A stretch of 64,000 bases of DNA, from NCBI GenBank assembly GCA_035459965.1, contig DATHXC010000007.1, forward strand, positions 248,001-312,000, read 5' to 3'. This DNA is from DATHXC01 sp035459965 (lineage in GTDB: Bacteria > Pseudomonadota > Gammaproteobacteria > Burkholderiales > Methylophilaceae). The notes under the pieces are model-generated. The model did no database searches. It saw only the letters and a program-made list of their open reading frames with translations, and was not told where the DNA came from. A program made the position numbers and the translations under genes. Shown one piece after another: positions 1-7,034 of the stretch; within the stretch, counting starts at the first letter, position 1, and every line of letters begins with the position of its first letter.

Positions 1-1
1 C

Positions 2-1132
2 ACCTTACCAATTGCTATGCGTCTTCATTACGCGATCGCAAATCCCATCTATGCGCGCAGTCTCATTGAGGCAAGTATAGATCCCTTAGTCACCATTAAC
101 ACAGCTGGTGAGATCACAGACGTTAATGTCGCGACACTCCATGTGACTGGCAAGACGCGTGATGAACTGATCGGAACAGATTTTGCAATCTACTTCACGG
201 AACCTGATAAAGCTAGAGAGATATATAAGCAAGTTTTTGAACAAGGCGCCGTAACGGACTTCCCGTTAACAATTCGACATGTAGAAGGGAAACAGGTAGA
301 TGTTTTATATAACGCTTCCCTTTACAAGAATGAATCCGATGCTGTTGTAGGCGTCGTGGCAACTGCCCGGGATGTGACTCTTCAAAGACAGGCGGAAATT
401 GAAATCAATCGAAGAACTGCAGAATTACAGGTGGCCAATCACGAGCTGGAGGCTTTTAGTTATTCAGTTTCTCATGACCTGCGGGCTCCTCTTCGCTCAA
501 TAGATGGATTCAGCCTAGCACTTTTGGAGGATTATGCAGATAAGCTAGATGATCAGGGGAAAAACTATCTGAACAGAGTACGTGCAGCCACGCAGCGGAT
601 GGGGGCGCTCATAGATGACATGCTTGAATTATCGAGGATTGCCCGAGTTGAGATGCGACATTCCTATGTGGATCTAAGTGTTATGGCAAATGAGGTATTG
701 CAAGAGCTATCGAAAAACGATGAAGCCAGGGTAGTTAAGTTTGAAGTTCAGGAAAATTTACTTGCCGAGGGCGACTCTAAACTATTACGCATAGTGTTGG
801 ATAATCTTATCGGCAACGCTTGGAAATACACATCGAAGATAGAAGAGGCGCATATCGAATTCGGATCTGTACCTGACTCGGAAAACATCATCAACTATTA
901 TGTACGGGATAATGGAGCTGGTTTTGATATGGTTTATGCCGATAAGTTATTCAGTGCATTTCAACGATTACATACCCATTCCGAATTTCCTGGCACTGGA
1001 GTTGGTCTGGCCACGGTTCAACGTATTATTCATCGTCATGGTGGCAAGATATACGGAGAAGGTAAGCCGAATCAGGGCGCGACTTTTTTCTTCACATTAA
1101 CCAAGCCGAAAATCAGGGGAGAAACTTCATGA
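2..1132 (+). CDS. PAS-domain sensor histidine kinase (5' end outside the window)
   Basis: Cytoplasmic sensor kinase that should autophosphorylate on His and pass phosphate to the adjacent receiver. The frame is open to the left edge, so the ATG at 17 is probably internal and more sensor domains may lie upstream. Counting from that ATG: a PAS domain at about residues 13-125, a HisKA H-box with His153 in SVSHDLRAPLR, an N-box with Asn267 (LDNLIGNAWKYT), and G boxes DNGAGF (298-303) and GTGVGLA (326-332). All the residues needed for kinase activity are visible and no membrane segment is. The ending matches the kinases that pair with small Rcp1-like regulators. Its TGA overlaps the next ATG (ATGA). 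The signal it senses cannot be told from the sequence. Confidence 0.9.
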   Translation, partial: TLPIAMRLHYAIANPIYARSLIEASIDPLVTINTAGEITDVNVATLHVTGKTRDELIGTDFAIYFTEPDKAREIYKQVFEQGAVTDFPLTIRHVEGKQVDVLYNASLYKNESDAVVGVVATARDVTLQRQAEIEINRRTAELQVANHELEAFSYSVSHDLRAPLRSIDGFSLALLEDYADKLDDQGKNYLNRVRAATQRMGALIDDMLELSRIARVEMRHSYVDLSVMANEVLQELSKNDEARVVKFEVQENLLAEGDSKLLRIVLDNLIGNAWKYTSKIEEAHIEFGSVPDSENIINYYVRDNGAGFDMVYADKLFSAFQRLHTHSEFPGTGVGLATVQRIIHRHGGKIYGEGKPNQGATFFFTLTKPKIRGETS

Positions 1133-1563
1133 TTGATAAATTCATACTGCTAGTTGAAGACAATGCTGACGATGAAGCGCTCACGCTGCGAGCACTTAAA
1201 AGAAATAATATTCAAAGTGGCGTCAAAGTGGCTAGAGATGGTCAAGAAGCGCTTGATTATTTCTTTGGAAAGGAGAACCCTTCTCCAGCAGTGGTGTTAT
1301 TGGATCTTATGCTTCCTAAGGTAAATGGATTGGATGTGCTCAAGCGTCTCCGAGCAGACGAGAGAACCTGTATGCAGCCAGTTGTAATCCTAACTTCATC
1401 GAAAGAAGAACAGGACCTCATTAATGGTTATCGTCTAGGGGCAAATAGTTACATCCGAAAACCTGTAGATTTTGAGCAATTCATGGAGGCTGTTCGTCAA
1501 CTAGGGCTTTATTGGCTCGTAACGAACGAGATTCCTCCTGTAATCCAAGGAAATGTGAAATGA
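1129..1563 (+). CDS. Stand-alone receiver, Rcp1-like response regulator
   Basis: Single-domain CheY/Rcp1-type regulator of 144 aa with no output domain. It has the acidic pair Glu10/Asp11, phospho-acceptor Asp59 in LLDLMLPK, Thr89 and Lys111 (RKP). The insert DYFFG after the second helix is typical of Rcp1-like partners of phytochrome-type kinases. It overlaps the kinase by ATGA and overlaps the following c-di-GMP gene in the same way, so the three should be translated together. Likely role: a phosphate shuttle or competitor between the kinase and the REC-GGDEF-EAL protein (inference from gene order). Confidence 0.92.
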   Translation: MIDKFILLVEDNADDEALTLRALKRNNIQSGVKVARDGQEALDYFFGKENPSPAVVLLDLMLPKVNGLDVLKRLRADERTCMQPVVILTSSKEEQDLINGYRLGANSYIRKPVDFEQFMEAVRQLGLYWLVTNEIPPVIQGNVK

Positions 1564-3278
1564 AATCATTGCATGCCTTGATAGTAGAGGATTCAGAGGA
1601 TGACACCCTCCTGCTTCTGAACGAGCTCAAAAAAGGCGGCTATGATCCCATTTATATACGGGTCGAGACAGCACATGACATGCTGGCAGAGCTTACCAAT
1701 AAAACCTGGGATATTGTTTATTCAGATTTCACCATGCCCAAATTCTCTGCTTTCGACGCCCTCGCCTTGCTTCATAGTACTGGTCAGGATGTTCCGTTCA
1801 TTATTGTTTCTGGCACTATTGGTGAAGACAGAGCTGTCAATGCAATGAAGGCGGGGGCACATGATTACATCCTGAAAGGTAACCTGAAGCGATTGATCCC
1901 CGCAACTGAACGCGAGTTGCGTGAAGCTTTGGTCAGGCAGGAGCACAGGATAGCGGACGAAACTATTCATCAACTTGCTTATATTGATCCGGTCACACAA
2001 CTGCCGAATAGAGCCCGCTTTCATGAGCTAATTGATGAGGCAATTGCTAATATCGGCAACCAGAAAAATTCGATTGCTTTGTTGCTAATGGATCTTGACA
2101 GGTTCAAGGATGTCAACGATACGTTGGGACATGATCGTGGTGATATCCTCTTAAAGCAGGTAGGAGTAAGACTAAAAAGTGTATTGTTCGAACCGGATGT
2201 TGTCGCCCGGATAGGAGGTGATGAATTTGGGATATTGCTACCTCATCTTACTTTTCCAGATGACATTAAGATCGTTATTAAAAAGTTGTTTGATGTCCTT
2301 TCATCCCCTTTCATTATAGATGGCGTTCCAATATCAGTAGAAGCAAGCATTGGGGTCGCAGCGTTGCCAGAACACGCTGATAATCCACATAATCTGTTAC
2401 AGCGAGCAGATATCGCCATGTACTACGCCAAAAAATTGGCCAGTAACTTCGCGATCTATGAACCTAAATTCAATCGTCATAGCCCTGAACAACTTGGACT
2501 GATGGCGGAGCTCAGGGAGGCCATCGATCAGGGCCAACTCGTACTTCACTATCAGCCAAAGCTGGATATCAAATCTGGTCGTATCATTGGCCTGGAGGCG
2601 CTGGTGCGCTGGAATCACCCAAGACTCGGCTTACTATACCCAGATCGTTTCATATTCGCAGCAGAGCATACAGGCCTGATAGCGCCACTTACTGGCTGGG
2701 TATTGAAGGAAGCAATGACCTTTATTCGAAAATTGAGCCAAAATGGTTGTCAGCTAAGGGTTAGCGTAAACCTCTCAGCTAGGTCACTACATGATGCCCG
2801 GCTATTAGAGATGATCGAAAATGTTCTAAAGATGACAGAGTCCAGCCCTAAGCAGCTAATGCTAGAGGTCACGGAAAGTGCGATCGTATTGGATCCCCTT
2901 AGCGCCGAAGCCACCTTGATTGAACTTAGTCGTTTAGGGTTATCACTATCCATCGACGATTTCGGTACTGGATACACCTCACTTGCAAGCATCAAACGCC
3001 TTCCCATTGACGAGATTAAGATAGATAAGTCCTTCATCACAAACATGCTTTCAGATTATAAAGAGGCCATGATTGTCAGATCAGTGATTGAGCTCGGCCA
3101 CAACTTGGGGTTAACAGTGGTGGCTGAAGGAATTGAATCTAGGAATGTCATGGAGACATTGACTACCTTGGGCTGCGATGAGATCCAAGGCTACTATGTG
3201 TGCAAACCTAAAGCGAGCGAAGATCTACTAGCGTGGTTTTCTTGTTCGAGCTGGGAAATAGGCATTAAAAGTAATTAA
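1560..3278 (+). CDS. REC-GGDEF-EAL response regulator (c-di-GMP turnover)
   Basis: 572-aa cytoplasmic protein. The receiver (residues 1-125) has phospho-acceptor Asp56 (SDFTMP) and Lys106. The GGDEF domain has intact GGDEF at 219-223, but the RxxD inhibitory site is absent (FEPD in its place). The EAL domain has EAL at 346-348 and DDFGTG at 466-471. Both catalytic halves look competent, so it could make and degrade c-di-GMP under phosphorelay control; which activity dominates cannot be read from sequence. I chose the ATG at 1560 because it overlaps the previous stop (ATGA) and the receiver fold begins there; a longer frame from 1512 only adds translated upstream coding sequence. Confidence 0.9.
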   Translation: MKSLHALIVEDSEDDTLLLLNELKKGGYDPIYIRVETAHDMLAELTNKTWDIVYSDFTMPKFSAFDALALLHSTGQDVPFIIVSGTIGEDRAVNAMKAGAHDYILKGNLKRLIPATERELREALVRQEHRIADETIHQLAYIDPVTQLPNRARFHELIDEAIANIGNQKNSIALLLMDLDRFKDVNDTLGHDRGDILLKQVGVRLKSVLFEPDVVARIGGDEFGILLPHLTFPDDIKIVIKKLFDVLSSPFIIDGVPISVEASIGVAALPEHADNPHNLLQRADIAMYYAKKLASNFAIYEPKFNRHSPEQLGLMAELREAIDQGQLVLHYQPKLDIKSGRIIGLEALVRWNHPRLGLLYPDRFIFAAEHTGLIAPLTGWVLKEAMTFIRKLSQNGCQLRVSVNLSARSLHDARLLEMIENVLKMTESSPKQLMLEVTESAIVLDPLSAEATLIELSRLGLSLSIDDFGTGYTSLASIKRLPIDEIKIDKSFITNMLSDYKEAMIVRSVIELGHNLGLTVVAEGIESRNVMETLTTLGCDEIQGYYVCKPKASEDLLAWFSCSSWEIGIKSN

Positions 3279-3604
3279 ACAAAAAGAGTGGGGATTAATA
3301 CCTAAAGCTCCAGGTTAATCCGGCCAAGCAATCTAGATTATCCAAAACCCATGGTAAATATAACTGTATTCAATCGAAGCTCATCAATCAAATGCAACCC
3401 AGCTATCATTGCTCATCCAAGTCTGTCGAGATTTCAACTATATCCTGAATTTACGACGAAAATTCTATCTACTTTTACACTGCCTGCCATTCAAAATATT
3501 TAAAATTATTAAATTAAAACATATAGTTATATTGAATATGGCTGCGTGGCATATGGATTGCTCAATACCTATTAGTAAATTCAATTTAATAATAGGACGA
3601 AACA
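3279..3604 (+). other. AT-rich intergenic region upstream of PEP-CTERM gene
   Basis: About 326 bases without a credible gene. It holds the sigma-54-type promoter listed separately and an AGGA Shine-Dalgarno site just before the ATG at 3605. A 67-codon frame at 3409-3612 looks random in composition. No terminator hairpin is obvious after the REC-GGDEF-EAL gene. Confidence 0.6.
3547..3562 (+). promoter_or_regulatory. Sigma-54 (-24/-12) promoter
   Basis: TGGCAT-N5-TTGCT matches the RpoN consensus TGGCAC-N5-TTGC with exact spacing. Transcription should begin near 3574, giving a leader of about 30 nt before the PEP-CTERM start at 3605. In exosortase-bearing bacteria many PEP-CTERM genes are known RpoN targets under PrsK/PrsR, which fits. 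Confidence 0.65.
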
Positions 3605-4261
3605 ATGAATAAAAATGCAGTTAAGTTAAGTATCGCTACTCTGGCACTAGTCTTTTTAGGCAGCGCCAACGCTAGCACAACTAAAATCGAAACCGGTTAC
3701 CTGGTATCCGGCCCATTAGCCAGCGCAGCTGATTACGTGAGTGCTGTAGATGTAGCAGTTGCAGTAGCAACGCCTGGTTATGGCTCTACTTATGTTTCAG
3801 CTTACGACAATATCTCCAACCAGAATTTATTTGGTAGCAACGTCAACACTGCTTTCAAATCAACAGTTGATTTCAGCGTATCTTCTGCTGATGCCGGATT
3901 ATGGGAAATTCGTTCTGGCGTTGATTTCGGTAATGGTGGTGCGCTGTTTGTGGATGGTACTGCCTATGCCTTTGCTACCAATGATATGTGGTGGGCTGGT
4001 AACTACAACAACGCGAGCCAGTACTTTTCTATCTCTTTGAATTTGTCTGCCGGTAACCATGTGCTGAATATTTATGGCCTGGAAGCTTGCTGTGACGGCT
4101 TTCAGCAAGCGCAGTTCAAGTCATTCACATCCAATGGCTTTACCACATTCAGCACAACTGATGGCCTGACTGCTGCTGTGCCGGAACCAGAAACTTACGG
4201 CATGATGTTGGCTGGTCTAGGTTTAATGGGTTTTATGGTGCGCAGACGTAAAATTGCTTAA
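3605..4261 (+). CDS. PEP-CTERM surface protein
   Basis: 218-aa exported protein. An N-terminal signal peptide (residues 1-23, ending ...GSANA) is followed by a beta-rich region. The C-terminal sorting signal has VPEPETYG, a hydrophobic helix and a basic tail (RRRK), as recognised by exosortase EpsH. A CCDG motif near residues 161-164 resembles a CCxG subfamily of PEP-CTERM proteins (moderate recall). It is expected to be trimmed, anchored or released at the cell surface, often in exopolysaccharide matrix. No exosortase gene is in this window. It is monocistronic: a sigma-54 promoter lies upstream and a hairpin terminator follows. The 220-aa protein at 46555 has a nearly identical sorting tail but an unrelated body. 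Confidence 0.88.
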   Translation: MNKNAVKLSIATLALVFLGSANASTTKIETGYLVSGPLASAADYVSAVDVAVAVATPGYGSTYVSAYDNISNQNLFGSNVNTAFKSTVDFSVSSADAGLWEIRSGVDFGNGGALFVDGTAYAFATNDMWWAGNYNNASQYFSISLNLSAGNHVLNIYGLEACCDGFQQAQFKSFTSNGFTTFSTTDGLTAAVPEPETYGMMLAGLGLMGFMVRRRKIA

Positions 4262-4277
4262 TTAAAAGCAACACAAT

Positions 4278-4306
4278 AAAAAGGCCGCTTAAATGCGGCC
4301 TTTTTA
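4278..4306 (+). terminator. Rho-independent terminator, probably bidirectional
   Basis: Perfect 8-bp stem AAGGCCGC / GCGGCCTT with a 6-nt loop, flanked by an A run on the left and a T run on the right. It ends the PEP-CTERM gene and, read on the other strand, also the convergent transglutaminase gene. Confidence 0.9.
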
Positions 4307-4325
4307 TTGTCTGCTGTCTAGCTAA

Positions 4326-5117
4326 TTAGTCTGCAAGCAAGGTCACTGCCGGGTCCATGCGCGTCATCTTGACTGAGCCGAAAATAGTGGCAAATGAGGT
4401 GTCTGCTGCATCTTTTCCTGTAGCAATACGCACCAGGTCTGTCACTGGTGATAGTTGCGTGGCATCAAACAATATCCATCTACCGCCCAAGTACACTTCA
4501 AAAATAGCATGAAAATCTGATGGTGGATCTCTGTACCAGGTATAGCCAGTAACGAAGCGTGCCGGGATGTTCAAGGCGCGGCAGAAGGTAATGCCCAAAT
4601 GAGCAAAATCACGACATACCCCTACCCGATTGACCAGTACGTTCATGGTGGAGGTGGTTGAGCTTGAGGCACCGGGCTGATAAACAATATTGTCACGTAT
4701 CCACTGGCAAATGGCTTCGACGCGTTGATAGCCCTTGGGGAGCGAACCAAAAGTGCGAGATGCCATCTGTAATATCGCATCCGACTCACAGTAGCGGCTG
4801 GACCAGATATAGGGAATCACCTCAACTGGCAACTGCTCTATGCTCATTTCCTCTTCAAAGCCGGTTGGCAGGGGATAATCCACCGCGACAGTGGCGTCAT
4901 ACATAATGCGTAGCTTACCCAAGCCACCTTTCATCTTAGCCAGACGATTCTGCCCGGTTGGCCCCATGCCAAAAGTCAGGGGGGAGAATGGCTCTACAAT
5001 AAGGTTTTCATTGAGTATTTGTTGCCAGGGGTGATAAGCCGCCTGGATGCTGAACAGGTAATCTGCATTGCTGGATGCAATGTAGTCGAGCTCACAATGG
5101 ATGCGTAGGTTTTTCAC
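4326..5117 (-). CDS. Transglutaminase-like cysteine protease family protein
   Basis: 263-aa protein with a C-terminal transglutaminase-like core. The catalytic triad is visible as Cys168 (GVCRDFAH), His203 (DFHAIF) and Asp218 (LFDAT), with an N-terminal beta domain (residues 1-110) typical of this bacterial family. Such proteins are thought to be cysteine peptidases or amidases rather than cross-linking enzymes; the substrate is unknown. There is no signal peptide, so it is probably cytoplasmic. It is a single gene, convergent with the PEP-CTERM gene across a shared terminator. Confidence 0.85.
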   Translation of the reverse strand: MKNLRIHCELDYIASSNADYLFSIQAAYHPWQQILNENLIVEPFSPLTFGMGPTGQNRLAKMKGGLGKLRIMYDATVAVDYPLPTGFEEEMSIEQLPVEVIPYIWSSRYCESDAILQMASRTFGSLPKGYQRVEAICQWIRDNIVYQPGASSSTTSTMNVLVNRVGVCRDFAHLGITFCRALNIPARFVTGYTWYRDPPSDFHAIFEVYLGGRWILFDATQLSPVTDLVRIATGKDAADTSFATIFGSVKMTRMDPAVTLLAD

Positions 5118-5188
5118 TGGTGCTTTCCGCTAATTCTTAAGTTATTTCTAAAATAACCAGAATGGTTTTTAAATTCGATACAGGGTTA

Positions 5189-5245
5189 CAAAATAAGCCT
5201 CAAGGGTGGCTGTTGTCGGAGATGACACATCCACCAGCTTGAGGC
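5189..5245 (-). terminator. Long hairpin with T-rich tail, likely terminator after CsbD gene
   Basis: GCCTCAAG (5197-5204) pairs with CTTGAGGC (5238-5245), and GGTGG pairs with CCACC inside it across a small bulge; the loop can also pair weakly. Read on the minus strand the stem is followed by TTATTTTG, so it can end the CsbD transcript. The stem is longer than most terminators, so a structured RNA is an alternative. Confidence 0.5.
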
Positions 5246-5328
5246 AAGTCTACAGAGATTTAATACAAAAAACGGTGTGACCGAAAATATGAAACATAAA
5301 TCGGAAAGTCAGCGTTTAATCTACTCTC

Positions 5329-5535
5329 TTAATGTTTAGTACAGGTGCTATTGAATTTTTCGATCTGCTTTTCAGCTTCTTCCTTAGTCACGCCGTAAAG
5401 CTCTTGAATCTTGCCTGCGAGCATCTCACGATTACCCTTGATCTGGTCAATATTGTCATCGGTGAGTTTGCCCCACTGCTGACGAACCTTACCTTTTAAT
5501 TGCAGCCAGTTACCTTCAACTTGATCCCAATTCAT
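5329..5535 (-). CDS. CsbD family stress-response protein
   Basis: 68-aa soluble, charged protein with the CsbD pattern: MNWDQVEGNWLQLKGKVRQQ at the start, then a helix with KLTDDNIDQIKG and a lysine/glutamate-rich end. Family members (CsbD in Bacillus, YjbJ in E. coli) are abundant and induced by general stress; their molecular function is unknown. A strong SD (AAGGAGCG) lies just upstream on the minus strand. A Cys three residues from the end is unusual for the family. Confidence 0.93.
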   Translation of the reverse strand: MNWDQVEGNWLQLKGKVRQQWGKLTDDNIDQIKGNREMLAGKIQELYGVTKEEAEKQIEKFNSTCTKH

Positions 5536-5708
5536 GACTCGCTCCTTTTAACTTTTCAATTTAATTGCAGAAAGTGTATCGGTCAGTCTTCAGCGCCTTA
5601 ACGCTGTGTCATGACCGTGTTCACATATTAAATTTGCGGGTTGAAATGGTAAGTCGGCTGGGTACTGAAAAGCATGTCAGACATCTCCGACATACGTTTC
5701 AGGGTGTA

Positions 5709-6965
5709 TTATCGAGCGATGGAAAGGCCTATGCGCACTTGGGTATCGCTGTCCCTGTTGTAGTCCAACAAGGTTTCACCATACCCTGAGAACACTTGGA
5801 GATGCAGGAAAGTGCCGGTACGCGCAAAAATACGGTCACTAACCGGATAAGAGAGATCAAGCTGGGCAGTGCTGTAGCCACCGGTGCCTAAACGATAAAG
5901 GCCTCCCAGCACTAGGCCGTCCTCACGGCCGTAGCGCAGCTGCCAGTCGGTATAGCCACGATATCGTTGTATGTCGGAATTTTCATCTTTATCGAGATAC
6001 TGATGAAATTTGGGAAAGAAAGATAAGCGTTTTCCATTATCGAAGTCAAAATTCCATGTTGGCCTGATATAGGAAGTGTTGATTGAGCGCGAATCAAGGC
6101 CAGCCTGCCCGTTCGATTCGTGCTCCGCGCCTACACGCCACTCGTCTGGAAATAAACCTCTGCCCTTACCGACCCAGCGGTAAAACATACTTGGACGATA
6201 GCTGGTATCGCGGAAAGGACTGGAATTCTCGCCTAAATCCCATAACGTGGTCTGGGTGTAGGCAAAATACACATTGCTTAGAAATGGCGCGAACTGAGCT
6301 ACCGAGCCTTCAGGGTCAAACGGACGATATTTAAAGCTGATCTGAAATCTGGCATCGTTACCACGTTCGTTGTTATTGCCCACAACAAAATAGGTAGGCT
6401 CGTTGGCGGAGAGCGCAGGCTCATCCCCTGGCTTGGCTAATACAACTACAGGGCCATTGCTGCTATTGGATGAGTCATCGGCAGTGTTTTTTGTTGAGTC
6501 TGTGGAGTTTGTGCTTGTGTTTTTATTGGGATCTCCTGAAGCATCAACAAGCTGCATCGAGCCCGAGTCTTCATTCGGCGCAAGCATCACCAGACGATTT
6601 GACGGCTGTCCTGCAAGCTCTACGCGCACTACCCCCAAATATTTTTTGCTCGCGATGCCTACATAGTTGCGGCGCATCACATTATTGTCAGAAGCCCTGG
6701 TAGGCTTTAACTCAATCACCTCACTGTTACCACTGCCAGATAACTTCAATTTCAAAGTATCCGGCCAAGCTGTTGAGGCTGCTTCAGGCTTTACGATGAC
6801 AAAACTGAGTTTCTGCCCAAAACTAATAGATTCACTTTGGGCCGCTATCAACCAAGGCTCTGCTGCAAATGTATAGGTCGGCAATAAGCTTGCAATGAAT
6901 AAAATGGCAAGATATGGCTTTGTGACTGGCTTGAGTCTGGTCATATTGTTTCTGTGCGCCTTCAT
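5709..6965 (-). CDS. pldA: Outer-membrane phospholipase A (OMPLA)
   Basis: 418-aa outer-membrane beta-barrel enzyme that hydrolyses phospholipids misplaced in the outer leaflet. The C-terminal half (about 205-418) is the barrel. Catalytic His282 and Ser284 sit in the HESNG motif and Asn296 follows 14 residues after the His, the same spacing as His142/Ser144/Asn156 of E. coli OMPLA. A signal peptide covers residues 11-35. The N-terminal domain (36-200) includes a Ser/Thr/Asn-rich linker at about 145-171 that E. coli PldA lacks. Neither ATG (6965 or 6944) has a convincing SD. It is a single-gene unit. Confidence 0.9.
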   Translation of the reverse strand: MKAHRNNMTRLKPVTKPYLAILFIASLLPTYTFAAEPWLIAAQSESISFGQKLSFVIVKPEAASTAWPDTLKLKLSGSGNSEVIELKPTRASDNNVMRRNYVGIASKKYLGVVRVELAGQPSNRLVMLAPNEDSGSMQLVDASGDPNKNTSTNSTDSTKNTADDSSNSSNGPVVVLAKPGDEPALSANEPTYFVVGNNNERGNDARFQISFKYRPFDPEGSVAQFAPFLSNVYFAYTQTTLWDLGENSSPFRDTSYRPSMFYRWVGKGRGLFPDEWRVGAEHESNGQAGLDSRSINTSYIRPTWNFDFDNGKRLSFFPKFHQYLDKDENSDIQRYRGYTDWQLRYGREDGLVLGGLYRLGTGGYSTAQLDLSYPVSDRIFARTGTFLHLQVFSGYGETLLDYNRDSDTQVRIGLSIAR

Positions 6966-7034
6966 GCAAAATTTTGATTTACTGTAATGTAACCCAGTAA
7001 ATTGACCGTAGGCGTAACAATATGTTGCAAATTT

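Noticed and set aside
3409..3612. 67-codon open frame before the PEP-CTERM gene
   Set aside because: No SD, random-looking composition, overlaps the sigma-54 promoter and the next gene's start.
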